A stretch of DNA of 64,000 nt from NCBI RefSeq assembly GCF_000013565.1, contig NC_007802.1, forward strand, positions 3,038,001-3,102,000, written 5' to 3'. The notes under the pieces are model-generated. The model was not told the origin of the DNA. It made no database searches and was given only the letters and a program-made list of their open reading frames with translations. Each line of letters begins with the position of its first letter. Positions within the stretch are counted from its first letter, which is position 1. Position numbers and translations under genes: made by a program. This DNA comes from Jannaschia sp. CCS1 (GTDB lineage: Bacteria > Pseudomonadota > Alphaproteobacteria > Rhodobacterales > Rhodobacteraceae). This document shows, one piece after another, positions 38,921-47,594 of the stretch.

Positions 38921-40320
38921 AGAGTTTTCCGATGTTTTTCCGCACCAGCGGACGGCGTGTGGTGATTGTGGGCGGAGGTGAGCAGGCCGCCCAGAAGGCG
39001 CGCTTGATCCTGAAGACGGACGCGCAGATCGTGCTGGCCGCGCCGGAGTTGGACCCGGAATTGGAGGGCATAGTCGCATCAGGCCGTGCCATGCACCAAA
39101 TGGGCCCAGTGACGGACACCACCTTCACCGGCGCGGCCATGGCGTTCATCGCCACCGGCTGCCCCGGCTGGGACGCGAGCGTGCACGCGCTGGCGCAGGC
39201 CGCGCGGTGTCCGGTGAACGTCGTGGACCGCCCCGACCTGTGCGACATCACCACGCCGTCGATTGTGGACCGTGACCCGGTGGTCGTGGCGATCGGCACG
39301 GAAGGAACCGCCCCGGTTCTGGGCCGCGAGATCAAGACCCGGGTCGAGCAGATGCTGCCGGTCAACATCGGCGGCTTGGCTGAGCTGGCAGGTCGCCTTC
39401 GCCCCGCCGTCACCGCGCAGGTCCCTCGCGCCAAGCGTCGCGCGTTTTGGGCCTGGGTGTTCAAAAGCACGCCCCGTACCACTTGGACGCGGGGTGCGGA
39501 ACGGGACGGTGCGCGGATGATCAAGGAGGCCATCGCGCAGGGCGGCGCGCCTGACACGCAGACCAAGGGCTCCATCGCTTTGGTCGGTGCCGGACCCGGC
39601 GCGCGCGATCTGCTGACCCTGCGCGCGGTGGAGCGTCTGCAGGAGGCCGATGTCATCTTCTACGACCGCCTCGTCGATCCGGACGTGCTGGAACTGGCGC
39701 GCCGCGATGCCGAGAGGGTTTTCGTCGGCAAACACGTCGGCGCGCATGCCTGGCCGCAAGCGCAGATCAACGGGATGATCGTGGCGGAAGCCCTGAAGGG
39801 GCGCCGTGTCGTGCGGCTGAAATCCGGCGATCCGGGCATCTTTGGACGCGCAGGCGAAGAGATTGAGGCCGCTGAGACGGCAGACATCCCCATCGAGGTT
39901 GTGCCCGGCATCACCGCCGCCTCTGCCGCAAGTGCTGCCATGGGCCAAAGCCTGACTACGCGCGGGCGAACTGACACACTGGTGCTGGCAACCGGCACCG
40001 GCAATCCCGACGCGCCGCTCCCCGATTGCGTCCGCTTTGCAGGTCCCGGCACGACCACCGCAATCTATATGGGGGTCCGCCACGTGGACCGTATCTGCGC
40101 AGCCCTGCAGGCGCGGGGTTTCCCCGCAAACGCGATGATAGATGTGTGCGTTGACGTGGAAAAGTGCACGCAGCGCCTGTTGTCTGAACACGTGGCGACC
40201 CTGCCCATCCGCCTGAAAGCCGCGAAGATCGAGGGCTGCGCACTTCTACTGGTCAAATGGCCATTGGTTGAGCAAGCAAACGTAGCTCCGGAACCAATCC
40301 TGATAGACGCAATGGGCTGA
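38917..40320 (+). CDS. cysG: Siroheme synthase CysG
   Basis: This is a fused precorrin-2 dehydrogenase/ferrochelatase and uroporphyrinogen-III methyltransferase. The ATG at 38917 overlaps the previous stop and gives MKSFPMFFRTSGRRVVIVGG. The N-terminal NAD-binding part has GGGEQAAQKARLIL. The C-terminal methyltransferase has LVGAGPGARDLLTLRAVERL, YDRLVDPDVL and VVRLKSGDPGIFGRAGEE. The 467-residue length is normal. It supplies siroheme to NirB and closes the nitrate operon. Confidence 0.94.
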   Translation: MKSFPMFFRTSGRRVVIVGGGEQAAQKARLILKTDAQIVLAAPELDPELEGIVASGRAMHQMGPVTDTTFTGAAMAFIATGCPGWDASVHALAQAARCPVNVVDRPDLCDITTPSIVDRDPVVVAIGTEGTAPVLGREIKTRVEQMLPVNIGGLAELAGRLRPAVTAQVPRAKRRAFWAWVFKSTPRTTWTRGAERDGARMIKEAIAQGGAPDTQTKGSIALVGAGPGARDLLTLRAVERLQEADVIFYDRLVDPDVLELARRDAERVFVGKHVGAHAWPQAQINGMIVAEALKGRRVVRLKSGDPGIFGRAGEEIEAAETADIPIEVVPGITAASAASAAMGQSLTTRGRTDTLVLATGTGNPDAPLPDCVRFAGPGTTTAIYMGVRHVDRICAALQARGFPANAMIDVCVDVEKCTQRLLSEHVATLPIRLKAAKIEGCALLLVKWPLVEQANVAPEPILIDAMG

Positions 40321-40545
40321 CGGAGCGCTCGGTCGGGGTACTAGCCCTTACGACGAAACGTCTTGCGAGCGCTCATCAGCGCCGGCCCATCGAGTTGGCG
40401 GAGCCGTGATCACGCGAGGTTTTTTTGCGCTGCCGCGATGATCAGGTTTCCGCCCTTCTCTTCAACGAACTCCAAGTTTCAGCGTCAGAAACACCACAAA
40501 CAGTAGATTTTTGAAGAGGGCGCCTTGGCAGTTTCTGGCTTTGGA
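40321..40545. other. Intergenic region with palindromes after cysG
   Basis: Two copies of the palindrome GAGCGCTC (40323-40330 and 40367-40374) can pair and enclose a small GACG-AAA-CGTC hairpin (40352-40362). Further on, TGATCACGCG (40407-40416) is repeated in inverted form with one extra A at 40434-40444, with a T7 run between. These may end the nitrate operon, but no canonical stem plus T-tract is present. No gene is seen. Confidence 0.4.
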
Positions 40546-40911
40546 TCAGGTCTGCGCGCCTTGCAAATTCAGCCAGTAACGTGTGTAGCGGCGTTCGCCG
40601 GTGCGCGTGACGGCACCAAGCTCAACGAGCTCTCGGAGGTCGCGTGTAGCAGTTGCCCGCGATGTCCCGGAGATCGAAATGTAGGTCTCTGCACTCAGGC
40701 CACCTTTGAACCCGTCCAGCCCCTCCCGAAACATCCGCTCGATCACCTTGGCCTGTCTGTCGTTGAGTACTTCGCGATGCCGGTCGTAGAAATGCGCCTT
40801 GGCAATGAAGAAGCCCACGCGGTCCAGGGTGACCTGCTGCGCTTCCAGAACGGCCTTTGCAAACCATACCAGCCAAGGCGCGACATTTAGCGTCTTCTGG
40901 TGCCGCTCAAG
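40546..40911 (-). pseudogene. C-terminal fragment of a Fic family protein
   Basis: The C-terminal 120 residues of a 195-codon frame match the tail of Fic proteins of the DUF4172 type: NVAPWLVWFAKAVLEAQQVT, LNDRQAKVIERMFREGLDGF, and the winged-helix part SGTSRATATRDLRELVELGA. The catalytic core with HPFxxGNGR and the N-terminal domain are absent. Upstream, the frame runs into sequence of a different family (a transposase remnant), so this is a truncated chimera and not a functional AMP-transferase. Confidence 0.75.
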
Positions 40912-41300
40912 CTGAACGCCCTTCGTCTCGCATTCCGAGCGGATCTCTCGCCAAATGCGCAAGAAACTCGGCCGCTCACGAACCAGGTAGTAGCCCCGTA
41001 GGCGCGCAACGATGAGGTCTTCAACTTCTTGCGCGATGCGATGCGTTTCGATCCCGGCCTCGGCCCGTGACGGCCGGGCTCCAACGCCGCGGCTCGCCCA
41101 TCGTTCTCGCGCAACCAGCGGCAAAGCGACCACGTATGGCTTTTGGCCAAACCGGGCTCGCAGGCAGCATCTCAGATTGCAGCACTGATCGGCTCGCCCC
41201 TCTTTTCGAGTTCGAGGATCGGTCGGAGTATTGAAGCTCGGTGTTTTGCAAGACGGTCGCTGACCACGCCAATCCCCTGCCTCAACTGCTCAACACTTAT
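40912..41300 (-). pseudogene. Decayed TniA/Mu-type transposase N-terminal remnant
   Basis: The recognisable text runs across frames: VEQLRQGIGVVSDRLAKHRA with ILRPILELEKRG, then an in-frame TGA at 41172-41174, then HTWSLCRWLRENDGRAAALE and PGRHGPRPGSKRI. After a frameshift near 41,040-41,046 it reads AQEVEDLIVARLRGYYLVRE and RPSFLRIWREIRSEC. This is the helix-turn-helix part of TniA-like DDE transposases, without the catalytic domain. It abuts the Fic fragment, so a deletion or recombination joined them. Confidence 0.65.
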
Positions 41301-41780
41301 TCAAGGAACCAGCCTTAGGCTGAATAACGATACAGTATTGGAACTAAAGGCATAAAATAAAATTTAGAGCACACCCAACCACTGATATCGCAAGAGAAGT
41401 CTAAGCCAGATCCTGACCAATTGGGGTGCAGTGAAAGTCGTCGACAAGATTAACCGTCTCACCCGCTCTCTTCGAGACAACACGGGGGATCTGCCCATGC
41501 TTTTCCACACTCAGCGGCACAGACGGCGCAGGTGCTACCAAATCTCCAATAGGCTGATCTCTGACGAACACGATCCGAACGCTTGGCACCTTCCGGCGCC
41601 GGCCCTTAACCAAATCGTCTGCACCACGGTCGTCGCACGCCTTGAAGAGGCCGCTGCGCGCCTTCGATCCACCAGAAGTCGGATTTAGGCCGCAACACCA
41701 TCGTGGGTGCGAGAGCATTCGGTTATCGTAAATCCAAATGGTCCGGGACTCAAATGCTCTGAACCAACGAAGGATGTTAG
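41301..41780. other. 480-bp region without a recognised gene
   Basis: A short AT-rich stretch (about 41,320-41,400) follows the transposase remnant. A minus-strand frame (41,401-41,880) and a plus-strand frame (41,431-41,688) are open, but neither resembles a known family, and the first runs into the next gene's start. I see nothing supportable beyond the upstream region of the serine hydrolase gene. Confidence 0.45.
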
Positions 41781-42854
41781 ATGAAGCAATTTGAGGAACT
41801 TGTGCGACGGGCGACTGAGACCGGAGGCTACCTTGCTGCCGGAGTATCGCGATTGCACACCGGCGAACCGGCCCAGACAATGCTGAGGGGGCGCCTGCAT
41901 CCGTCTGATCCCGCTGGTGATCTTGATCCGGAACTAAGGATGCGATGTGCCTCCATTACTAAGGCCGCGACGGCGCGCTTAGCTTGTGAACTGGCCGTTC
42001 TGGGCCAGATTGACCTCGCATCACCCATTGCCCGTCTGCTGCCAGACGTCGATGACGCGATCACCTTCGACATGTTGCTAAGCCACACGTCCGGCCTTCG
42101 CGATACTGACGGATACCTGACCCCGGCGGGCGTCTCGCCAACGCAGTTGGCACATCCGCCCGCGACGACGCCCGGCACATTCTTTCACTACGCCAACCTC
42201 AACTATGTCCTGCTTGGCGCGGGGCTTGAGGCCGCGACGCAGGCCCGGTTCGATCATCTGTTGAACGATCACGTCCTGCGGCCAGCCAAAATCGATGGCG
42301 GACTGAATTGGGCAGGCGTTGCAGATCGCCGTCCTTTACCGCTATTCCAGCGCATTGACGGGGCGTTGTCGCTTGTCGTGGATGGGCCGGATGCGGATTG
42401 GAGCGCCGACCTGATCTGGGCAGAGGGACGCGGTTTTGAGCTGGAGACTTACCAGCTTGTGCGCGACACCTGCCTGATGTCCCCTCACGCAGGTCTGCGT
42501 TTGTCATTGCCGGAAATGGCCAGGCTTGCGCGCCATTTGGGTGCGGATAGCGAGGCCGCAATCCTGCAGCGCGACGTGCTTTGGCGGTACAACGGCAGAA
42601 ACGGAGACGGGTGCAACGGACTCTTTCCGGCTTTCGGACGCGGCGTCACGATATTTGAAAGTCATGCGCAGATCCCCGGACCATTGATCGGCCACGCCGG
42701 GCACGCCCTGGGCTTTTCCGGGGGCGCATGGTGGAACCCGCAAACGGGCGTGGCCCATGCCTATGCCCTGACGGGGGCCGCCGATGAAACCTTGGCCAAC
42801 GGAGACGAACCTTTCTTCCCGGAAACCGAATTGCACCTTCTTCGCCTGTTCTGA
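41781..42854 (+). CDS. Serine hydrolase of the class C beta-lactamase/D-peptidase family
   Basis: The 357-residue protein has the penicillin-binding-type motifs SITK (Ser58, Lys61) and YAN (Tyr137-Ala-Asn139), plus a likely third motif HAG in IGHAGHALGFSGG. The segment FDMLLSHTSGLRDTDGYLTP is typical of the family. There is no signal peptide, so it may act in the cytoplasm. It is followed after 176 bp by a peptide ABC transporter on the same strand, which suggests a D-aminopeptidase or peptide hydrolase acting on imported peptides. Beta-lactam resistance is not implied. Confidence 0.85.
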   Translation: MKQFEELVRRATETGGYLAAGVSRLHTGEPAQTMLRGRLHPSDPAGDLDPELRMRCASITKAATARLACELAVLGQIDLASPIARLLPDVDDAITFDMLLSHTSGLRDTDGYLTPAGVSPTQLAHPPATTPGTFFHYANLNYVLLGAGLEAATQARFDHLLNDHVLRPAKIDGGLNWAGVADRRPLPLFQRIDGALSLVVDGPDADWSADLIWAEGRGFELETYQLVRDTCLMSPHAGLRLSLPEMARLARHLGADSEAAILQRDVLWRYNGRNGDGCNGLFPAFGRGVTIFESHAQIPGPLIGHAGHALGFSGGAWWNPQTGVAHAYALTGAADETLANGDEPFFPETELHLLRLF

Positions 42855-43030
42855 TGATATGCGGTCAGCGGCTTATCGCCGATACCGCTGCCTGACCCGA
42901 AGTCAAATTGATGGTTCTAATGACGACCGTGGACATGCGGCGAATTCCGCGAAAGGATGTCGGTATTGGCCATCCGAGCGTCGCATGCGCGCGCTGGCCC
43001 CGCAAACGAAACAACACGGGAGAACTCTAA

Positions 43031-44650
43031 ATGACACGTCACGCCCTACTTGCTGCCACAAGCGCGCTTGTACTCGCCCTGCCCGCCTATGCGCAGGAAA
43101 CGCACCCTGAAACTGGTGAAGCGCTGGCTGCCAATCAGGATTTTTCCTATCGCCTGCTGGATCAGTTTCCATCGCTCGACCCGCAGCTGATTGAGGAAAC
43201 CGCGGGCGGACACGTCGGGCGGCAGTTGTTCGAAGGGCTCTTGACACAAAACGCGGACGGGTCCCTGCGCCCGGGTGTGGCAACAGAATGGTCAAGCGAC
43301 GACAACCAGACATGGACTTTTACGCTGCGCGACGATGCGCGCTGGTCAAACGGCGATCCGGTCACAGCCAATGACTTCGTTTATGCTTGGCGTCGCGCCG
43401 CTGATCCGGTGACCGCATCCGAGTACTCTTGGTACGTCGAGCTGACACAGATGACCAACGCGGCCGAAATCATCGCCGGTGAAATGCCGACGGAGGAATT
43501 GGGCGTGCGCGCCATCGACGATCACACGCTGGAAGTCACGCTGAATGCGCCCCTGCCCTACTTCCCGCAGATGGCCGTGCACTATACCTTGATGCCGACG
43601 CACCAGCCCACGATTGAAGCCCATGGATCTGACTGGACCCAACCTGAGAATATCGTCAGCAATGGCGCTTACATCCTGACCGAGATCGCAATCAACGAGT
43701 ATTTCCGGCTGGAACGTAACCCCGAATATTGGGGTGCCGATGACGTGATCATTGACAGCGTTACGGGCTATGTCATCAACGACGCCAATCAGGCGCTCAG
43801 CCGCTTTCAGGCCGGTGAGTTTGACATGATGGACGACCTTCCGGCGGGATCATATCCCGATCTGGAAGCCGAGATGCCAGATACGGTCCATGCGACGCCG
43901 CGCCTGTGCACCTATTACTACCTGATCAACCAGTCCGAAAGCGGGGCCGAGGCATTGCAGGACGTTCGCGTGCGCACGGCTTTGAGCTATGCCATCCGGC
44001 GTGAGGTGATCACCGACCAGATCCTTCAAGCGGGTCAGCGCCCCGCCTACAGCTTCACCCATTGGGCAACAGCCGATTTCGAAATGCCCGACATTGCCTA
44101 CGCCAACATGACCCAGGACGCACGCATGGAAGAAGCCATGCGCCTGATGACCGAGGCTGGTTACGGGCCGGACAACCCACTGGAACTGGACCTTATCTAC
44201 AACACGTCAGAGAACCACCGGCAGATCGCAATCGCCGCCTCACAGATGTGGGCACCGCTGGGGGTTGAGATCTCGCTGTCGAACTACGAATGGCAGAGCT
44301 ACCTTGATGTCCGCGGCAACCAAAACTTCGATCTCGGCCGCGCGGCATGGTGTGGCGACTACAACGAGGCGTCGACATTTCTTGATCTGCTGACATCGAA
44401 CAATGACAATAACGATGGCAAGTTCGTGAACGCCGACTATGACGCCCTGATGGCAGAAGCGGCGGTGACGGCCGATCCGAGCGCTCTCTACGAGCAAGCC
44501 GAACAGATCCTTGCTGACCAAATGGCACTGATCCCGATCTACCACTATTCCCAGAACTTCGTGCTGGACCCAACCATCCACAACTGGCCGATGGAGAACG
44601 TGGAAAACAATTGGTACGTGCGCGATCTCTACCGCGTCGCGTCCGAGTGA
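43031..44650 (+). CDS. oppA: Peptide ABC transporter substrate-binding protein (SBP family 5, OppA-like)
   Basis: The N-terminus MTRHALLAATSALVLALPAY with AQE following is a Sec signal peptide. The 539-residue protein has OppA-family text: SLDPQLIEETAGGHVGRQLF, DDNQTWTFTLRDDARWSNGD, ANDFVYAWRRAADP and NYEWQSYLDVRGNQNFDL. This resembles the oligopeptide/murein-peptide group, but the exact ligand cannot be read from the sequence. It is first in a five-gene transporter set. Confidence 0.92.
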   Translation: MTRHALLAATSALVLALPAYAQETHPETGEALAANQDFSYRLLDQFPSLDPQLIEETAGGHVGRQLFEGLLTQNADGSLRPGVATEWSSDDNQTWTFTLRDDARWSNGDPVTANDFVYAWRRAADPVTASEYSWYVELTQMTNAAEIIAGEMPTEELGVRAIDDHTLEVTLNAPLPYFPQMAVHYTLMPTHQPTIEAHGSDWTQPENIVSNGAYILTEIAINEYFRLERNPEYWGADDVIIDSVTGYVINDANQALSRFQAGEFDMMDDLPAGSYPDLEAEMPDTVHATPRLCTYYYLINQSESGAEALQDVRVRTALSYAIRREVITDQILQAGQRPAYSFTHWATADFEMPDIAYANMTQDARMEEAMRLMTEAGYGPDNPLELDLIYNTSENHRQIAIAASQMWAPLGVEISLSNYEWQSYLDVRGNQNFDLGRAAWCGDYNEASTFLDLLTSNNDNNDGKFVNADYDALMAEAAVTADPSALYEQAEQILADQMALIPIYHYSQNFVLDPTIHNWPMENVENNWYVRDLYRVASE

Positions 44651-44657
44651 TCATGGT

Positions 44658-44694
44658 CTGCCGGGGCGGGTGACGAGACCACCCGCCCCGGCAG
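44658..44694 (+). other. Strong 15-bp RNA hairpin between oppA and oppB
   Basis: CTGCCGGGGCGGGTG (44658-44672) and CACCCGCCCCGGCAG (44680-44694) form a perfect 15-bp stem around the 7-base loop ACGAGAC. No T-tract follows. It probably blocks 3' exonucleases and so keeps oppA mRNA more abundant than the downstream genes. Confidence 0.75.
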
Positions 44695-44710
44695 GGCCCT
44701 GAGCTACCTG

Positions 44711-45634
44711 ATGGCAGCCTTTATCCTCAAACGCATTCTCGTCGCGATCCCGGTTCTGCTGATCCTGATCGTGCTGACCTTCGTGCTGATGTATGCAGCC
44801 CCCGGCAGTCCGTTCGCGTCCGAACGCGGCGTGCCGCCTGCTGTGTTGGCGAATCTGGAGCGCGAATACGGGCTGGACCGTCCGTTTCTGGCGCAGATCG
44901 GCACCTATGTCTGGAACATCGTCACCCAATTCGACTTCGGGCCGTCCTTCCAGTACCGCGACCAGGACGTCAACGACCTGATCGAACAGGGCTTCCCCGT
45001 CACTCTTACGTATGGGTTCTGGAGCTTTCTGGTGGCCATCCTCGTGGGCGCGCCCCTGGGGATCTTGGCCGCGATCCGCCATAACTCCGCGCTGGATTAT
45101 GCCGCTGTCGGCATTTCCGTCGGGGCGCAGGTGTTGCCCAACTTCGTGCTGGCTCCAATCCTGGTGCTGATCTTCACCGTCTGGCTGGGGTGGCTGCCCG
45201 GTGGCGGCTGGCAGGGCGGACAGATCGAATACGTGATCTTGCCGGTTATCGCCCTGTCGACCTCCTTCATGGCGTCCATCGCGCGCATCGCCCGCGCCTC
45301 TATGCTGGAGGTGATGACCTCCAACTTCATCCGCACCGCACGCGCCAAGGGCCTGCCGGAGCGCACTGTCGTGCTGCGCCATGCCTTGAAACCGGCGTTG
45401 TTGCCCGTGATTTCCTACCTTGGCCCGGCCTTCGTGGGCATGATCACCGGGTCCGTGGTCATTGACCTCTACTTCTCCACCGGCGGCATCGGGCAGTTCT
45501 TTGTCGCCTCCGCGCTGAACCGCGATTACGGCGTGATGATGGGCATCACCGTCCTGCTGGGGGCGCTGACGATCTTCTTCAACCTTCTGGTCGATATCCT
45601 CTACGCATGGATCGACCCGAAGATCCGGTATTAG
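44711..45634 (+). CDS. oppB: Peptide ABC transporter permease OppB
   Basis: The 307-residue permease begins with the conserved MAAFILKRILVAIPVLLILI. It carries the usual six membrane segments and the coupling motif FIRTARAKGLPERTVVLRHA followed by LKPALLPVISYLGP. It forms the channel with OppC. Confidence 0.94.
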   Translation: MAAFILKRILVAIPVLLILIVLTFVLMYAAPGSPFASERGVPPAVLANLEREYGLDRPFLAQIGTYVWNIVTQFDFGPSFQYRDQDVNDLIEQGFPVTLTYGFWSFLVAILVGAPLGILAAIRHNSALDYAAVGISVGAQVLPNFVLAPILVLIFTVWLGWLPGGGWQGGQIEYVILPVIALSTSFMASIARIARASMLEVMTSNFIRTARAKGLPERTVVLRHALKPALLPVISYLGPAFVGMITGSVVIDLYFSTGGIGQFFVASALNRDYGVMMGITVLLGALTIFFNLLVDILYAWIDPKIRY

Positions 45635-45646
45635 AGGAGGCGCGCG

Positions 45647-46600
45647 ATGCTTGCCACACGCCAAACCGCCGACGCGCTTGCGACGTCTGAACCGGCCGGG
45701 CCGCCACGGTCCCTCTGGGCCGATGCGCGCGCACGTTTCTCGCGCAACCGCGCGGCCTTGGCCGGGTTGATCGTGCTGGGATTGGTCGGAGCCTTCGCAC
45801 TCTTCGGTCCGCTGATAGCACGCAGTTCGATCGAGACAATTAACTGGTCGATCCTGGGCAACGTCGACAATGCAGGCGGGCCTTGTTTCTTCTCGGGGCC
45901 CGACAACGAGATCCCCCCCTGCGCCGAGACCGGCCTTTGGTTCGGCACCGATGCCCAGGCCCGCGATCTGTTCGCGCGCACCGTGCAGGGCACGCAGATC
46001 AGCCTGATGGTCGGCATCGTCGGCGCGCTGATCGCCGTGGTCGTCGGCACGCTTTACGGCGCCATCGCCGGCTATTACGGGGGCCGCGTTGATAATGTCA
46101 TGATGCGCATCGTCGATGTGCTGATGTCTATTCCCTATATGTTCGTTCTGATCCTGCTGCTGGTCATTTTCGGGCGCTCCATCCTGATGCTGTTCATCGG
46201 CATCGGGCTGATCTCCTGGCTGGACATGGCGCGGATCGCGCGGGGCCAGACCCTGTCGCTGCGCGGCAAGGAATTCGTGGAAGCCGCAATCGCCACCGGC
46301 GTGCCACCCTTCCGCATCATCCTGCGCCACATCGTGCCCAACCTGCTGGGGGTCGTGATCGTCTATGCCACGCTATTGGTCCCCTCCATGATCATCTATG
46401 AGAGCTTCATCTCCTTCCTCGGCCTCGGCGTGCAGGAGCCGCTGACGTCCTGGGGTGCATTGATTAACGATGGCTCAGACCAGATGCGGCAGGGCCTTTG
46501 GATGCTGATGTTCCCGCTGTTCTTCTTTGTAGTCACCCTGTTCGCCTTCTTCTTCGTCGGCGACGGGTTGCGCGACGCGCTCGATCCAAAGGATCGGTGA
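45647..46600 (+). CDS. oppC: Peptide ABC transporter permease OppC
   Basis: The 317-residue second permease has a cytoplasmic N-terminus, a first membrane helix (ALAGLIVLGLVGAFALFGPL), the segment FGTDAQARDLFARTVQGTQI, and the coupling motif GKEFVEAAIATGVPPFRIIL. The text FISFLGLGVQEPLTSWGALI is a family signature. Confidence 0.94.
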   Translation: MLATRQTADALATSEPAGPPRSLWADARARFSRNRAALAGLIVLGLVGAFALFGPLIARSSIETINWSILGNVDNAGGPCFFSGPDNEIPPCAETGLWFGTDAQARDLFARTVQGTQISLMVGIVGALIAVVVGTLYGAIAGYYGGRVDNVMMRIVDVLMSIPYMFVLILLLVIFGRSILMLFIGIGLISWLDMARIARGQTLSLRGKEFVEAAIATGVPPFRIILRHIVPNLLGVVIVYATLLVPSMIIYESFISFLGLGVQEPLTSWGALINDGSDQMRQGLWMLMFPLFFFVVTLFAFFFVGDGLRDALDPKDR

Positions 46601-46601
46601 T

Positions 46602-47594
46602 ATGATCAATGCGGAACAACAAGATGCACTGCTATCCGTCCGCGACCTGTCCGTCGCCTTTTCGACGCCCGATGGCACGGTGCGGGCTGTCAACAAAATC
46701 TCATTCGACCTTGCGGCCAAGGACACACTGGCCATCGTCGGCGAAAGCGGGTCCGGCAAGACACAGCTCGCCTTCGCGATCCTCGGGCTTCTGGCGCGTA
46801 ACGGCACGTCCACTGGCTCGGTCATGCTGGAGGGGCAGGAGATCCTGAACCTGCCGGAGCGCAAGCTGAATGCCATTCGCTCCGATCGTATTTCGATGAT
46901 TTTCCAGGATCCCATGACCTCCCTGAACCCGTATCTGCGGATCGGCACGCAGATGGCGGAGGTGCTGCAACTCCACAAAGGCATGTCGAAAACCGAAGCG
47001 CTGGACGATTCCGCCAAGATGCTCGACGCCGTACGCATCCCCGATGCCAAAAGCCGTCTGCGCATGTATCCCCATGAGTTTTCCGGCGGGATGCGCCAAC
47101 GGATCATGATCGCCATGTCGCTGCTCTGCCGCCCCAGGATCCTGATCGCCGATGAACCCACCACCGCCCTGGACGTGACGGTACAGGCGCAGATCATGGA
47201 CCTGCTCTCAGATATCCGCGAGGATTTTGGCACTGCGGTGATCCTGATCACCCATGATCTTGGCATCGTTGCGGGGGCCAGCGCGCGCACAATGGTCATG
47301 TACGGTGGAAGGGTGATGGAGACCGGGCCGACCGATAAGGTGTTCGCCGAACCCTCCCATCCCTACACCTCCGGTCTGCTTGCCGCCGTACCGCGCCTTG
47401 ATGTGCCGCAAGCCGCGTTGCAAACCATACCGGGCGATCCGCCGGACCTGATGAACATCCCCGACGGATGCCCGTTCTCGCCGCGCTGCCCGCTGGTCCA
47501 CACGTCCTGCCATGACCACATGCCGTCACTTGATCAGTTCGACGCGGATCGCCTGCGCGCCTGCCATGCCGCGCGAGAGGAGGTGTCGCCATGA
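46602..47594 (+). CDS. oppD: Peptide ABC transporter ATPase OppD
   Basis: The 330-residue ATPase has Walker A GESGSGKTQ, signature FSGGMRQR, Walker B ILIADEPTTALD and H-loop ITHDLG. The C-terminal oligopeptide-transporter extension contains CPFSPRCPLVHTSC, Cys-rich as in this family. It starts one base after the oppC stop. Confidence 0.94.
   Translation: MINAEQQDALLSVRDLSVAFSTPDGTVRAVNKISFDLAAKDTLAIVGESGSGKTQLAFAILGLLARNGTSTGSVMLEGQEILNLPERKLNAIRSDRISMIFQDPMTSLNPYLRIGTQMAEVLQLHKGMSKTEALDDSAKMLDAVRIPDAKSRLRMYPHEFSGGMRQRIMIAMSLLCRPRILIADEPTTALDVTVQAQIMDLLSDIREDFGTAVILITHDLGIVAGASARTMVMYGGRVMETGPTDKVFAEPSHPYTSGLLAAVPRLDVPQAALQTIPGDPPDLMNIPDGCPFSPRCPLVHTSCHDHMPSLDQFDADRLRACHAAREEVSP

Noticed and set aside
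40546-41133. Functional Fic toxin
   Set aside because: The HPFxxGNGR core and N-terminal domain are absent, and the upstream half of the frame is transposase sequence.
41401-41880. 159-codon minus-strand frame between the Fic/transposase scar and the serine hydrolase
   Set aside because: It has no recognised motif, overlaps the start of the serine hydrolase gene and lies in decayed sequence.
41781-42854. True class C beta-lactamase
   Set aside because: There is no signal peptide and the context is a peptide importer. The SxxK/YxN motifs are shared by many peptidases and esterases.
44651-46330. 559-codon open frame on the minus strand
   Set aside because: It lies antisense to oppB and oppC, which have clear family motifs. 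Long shadow frames are expected at this GC content.
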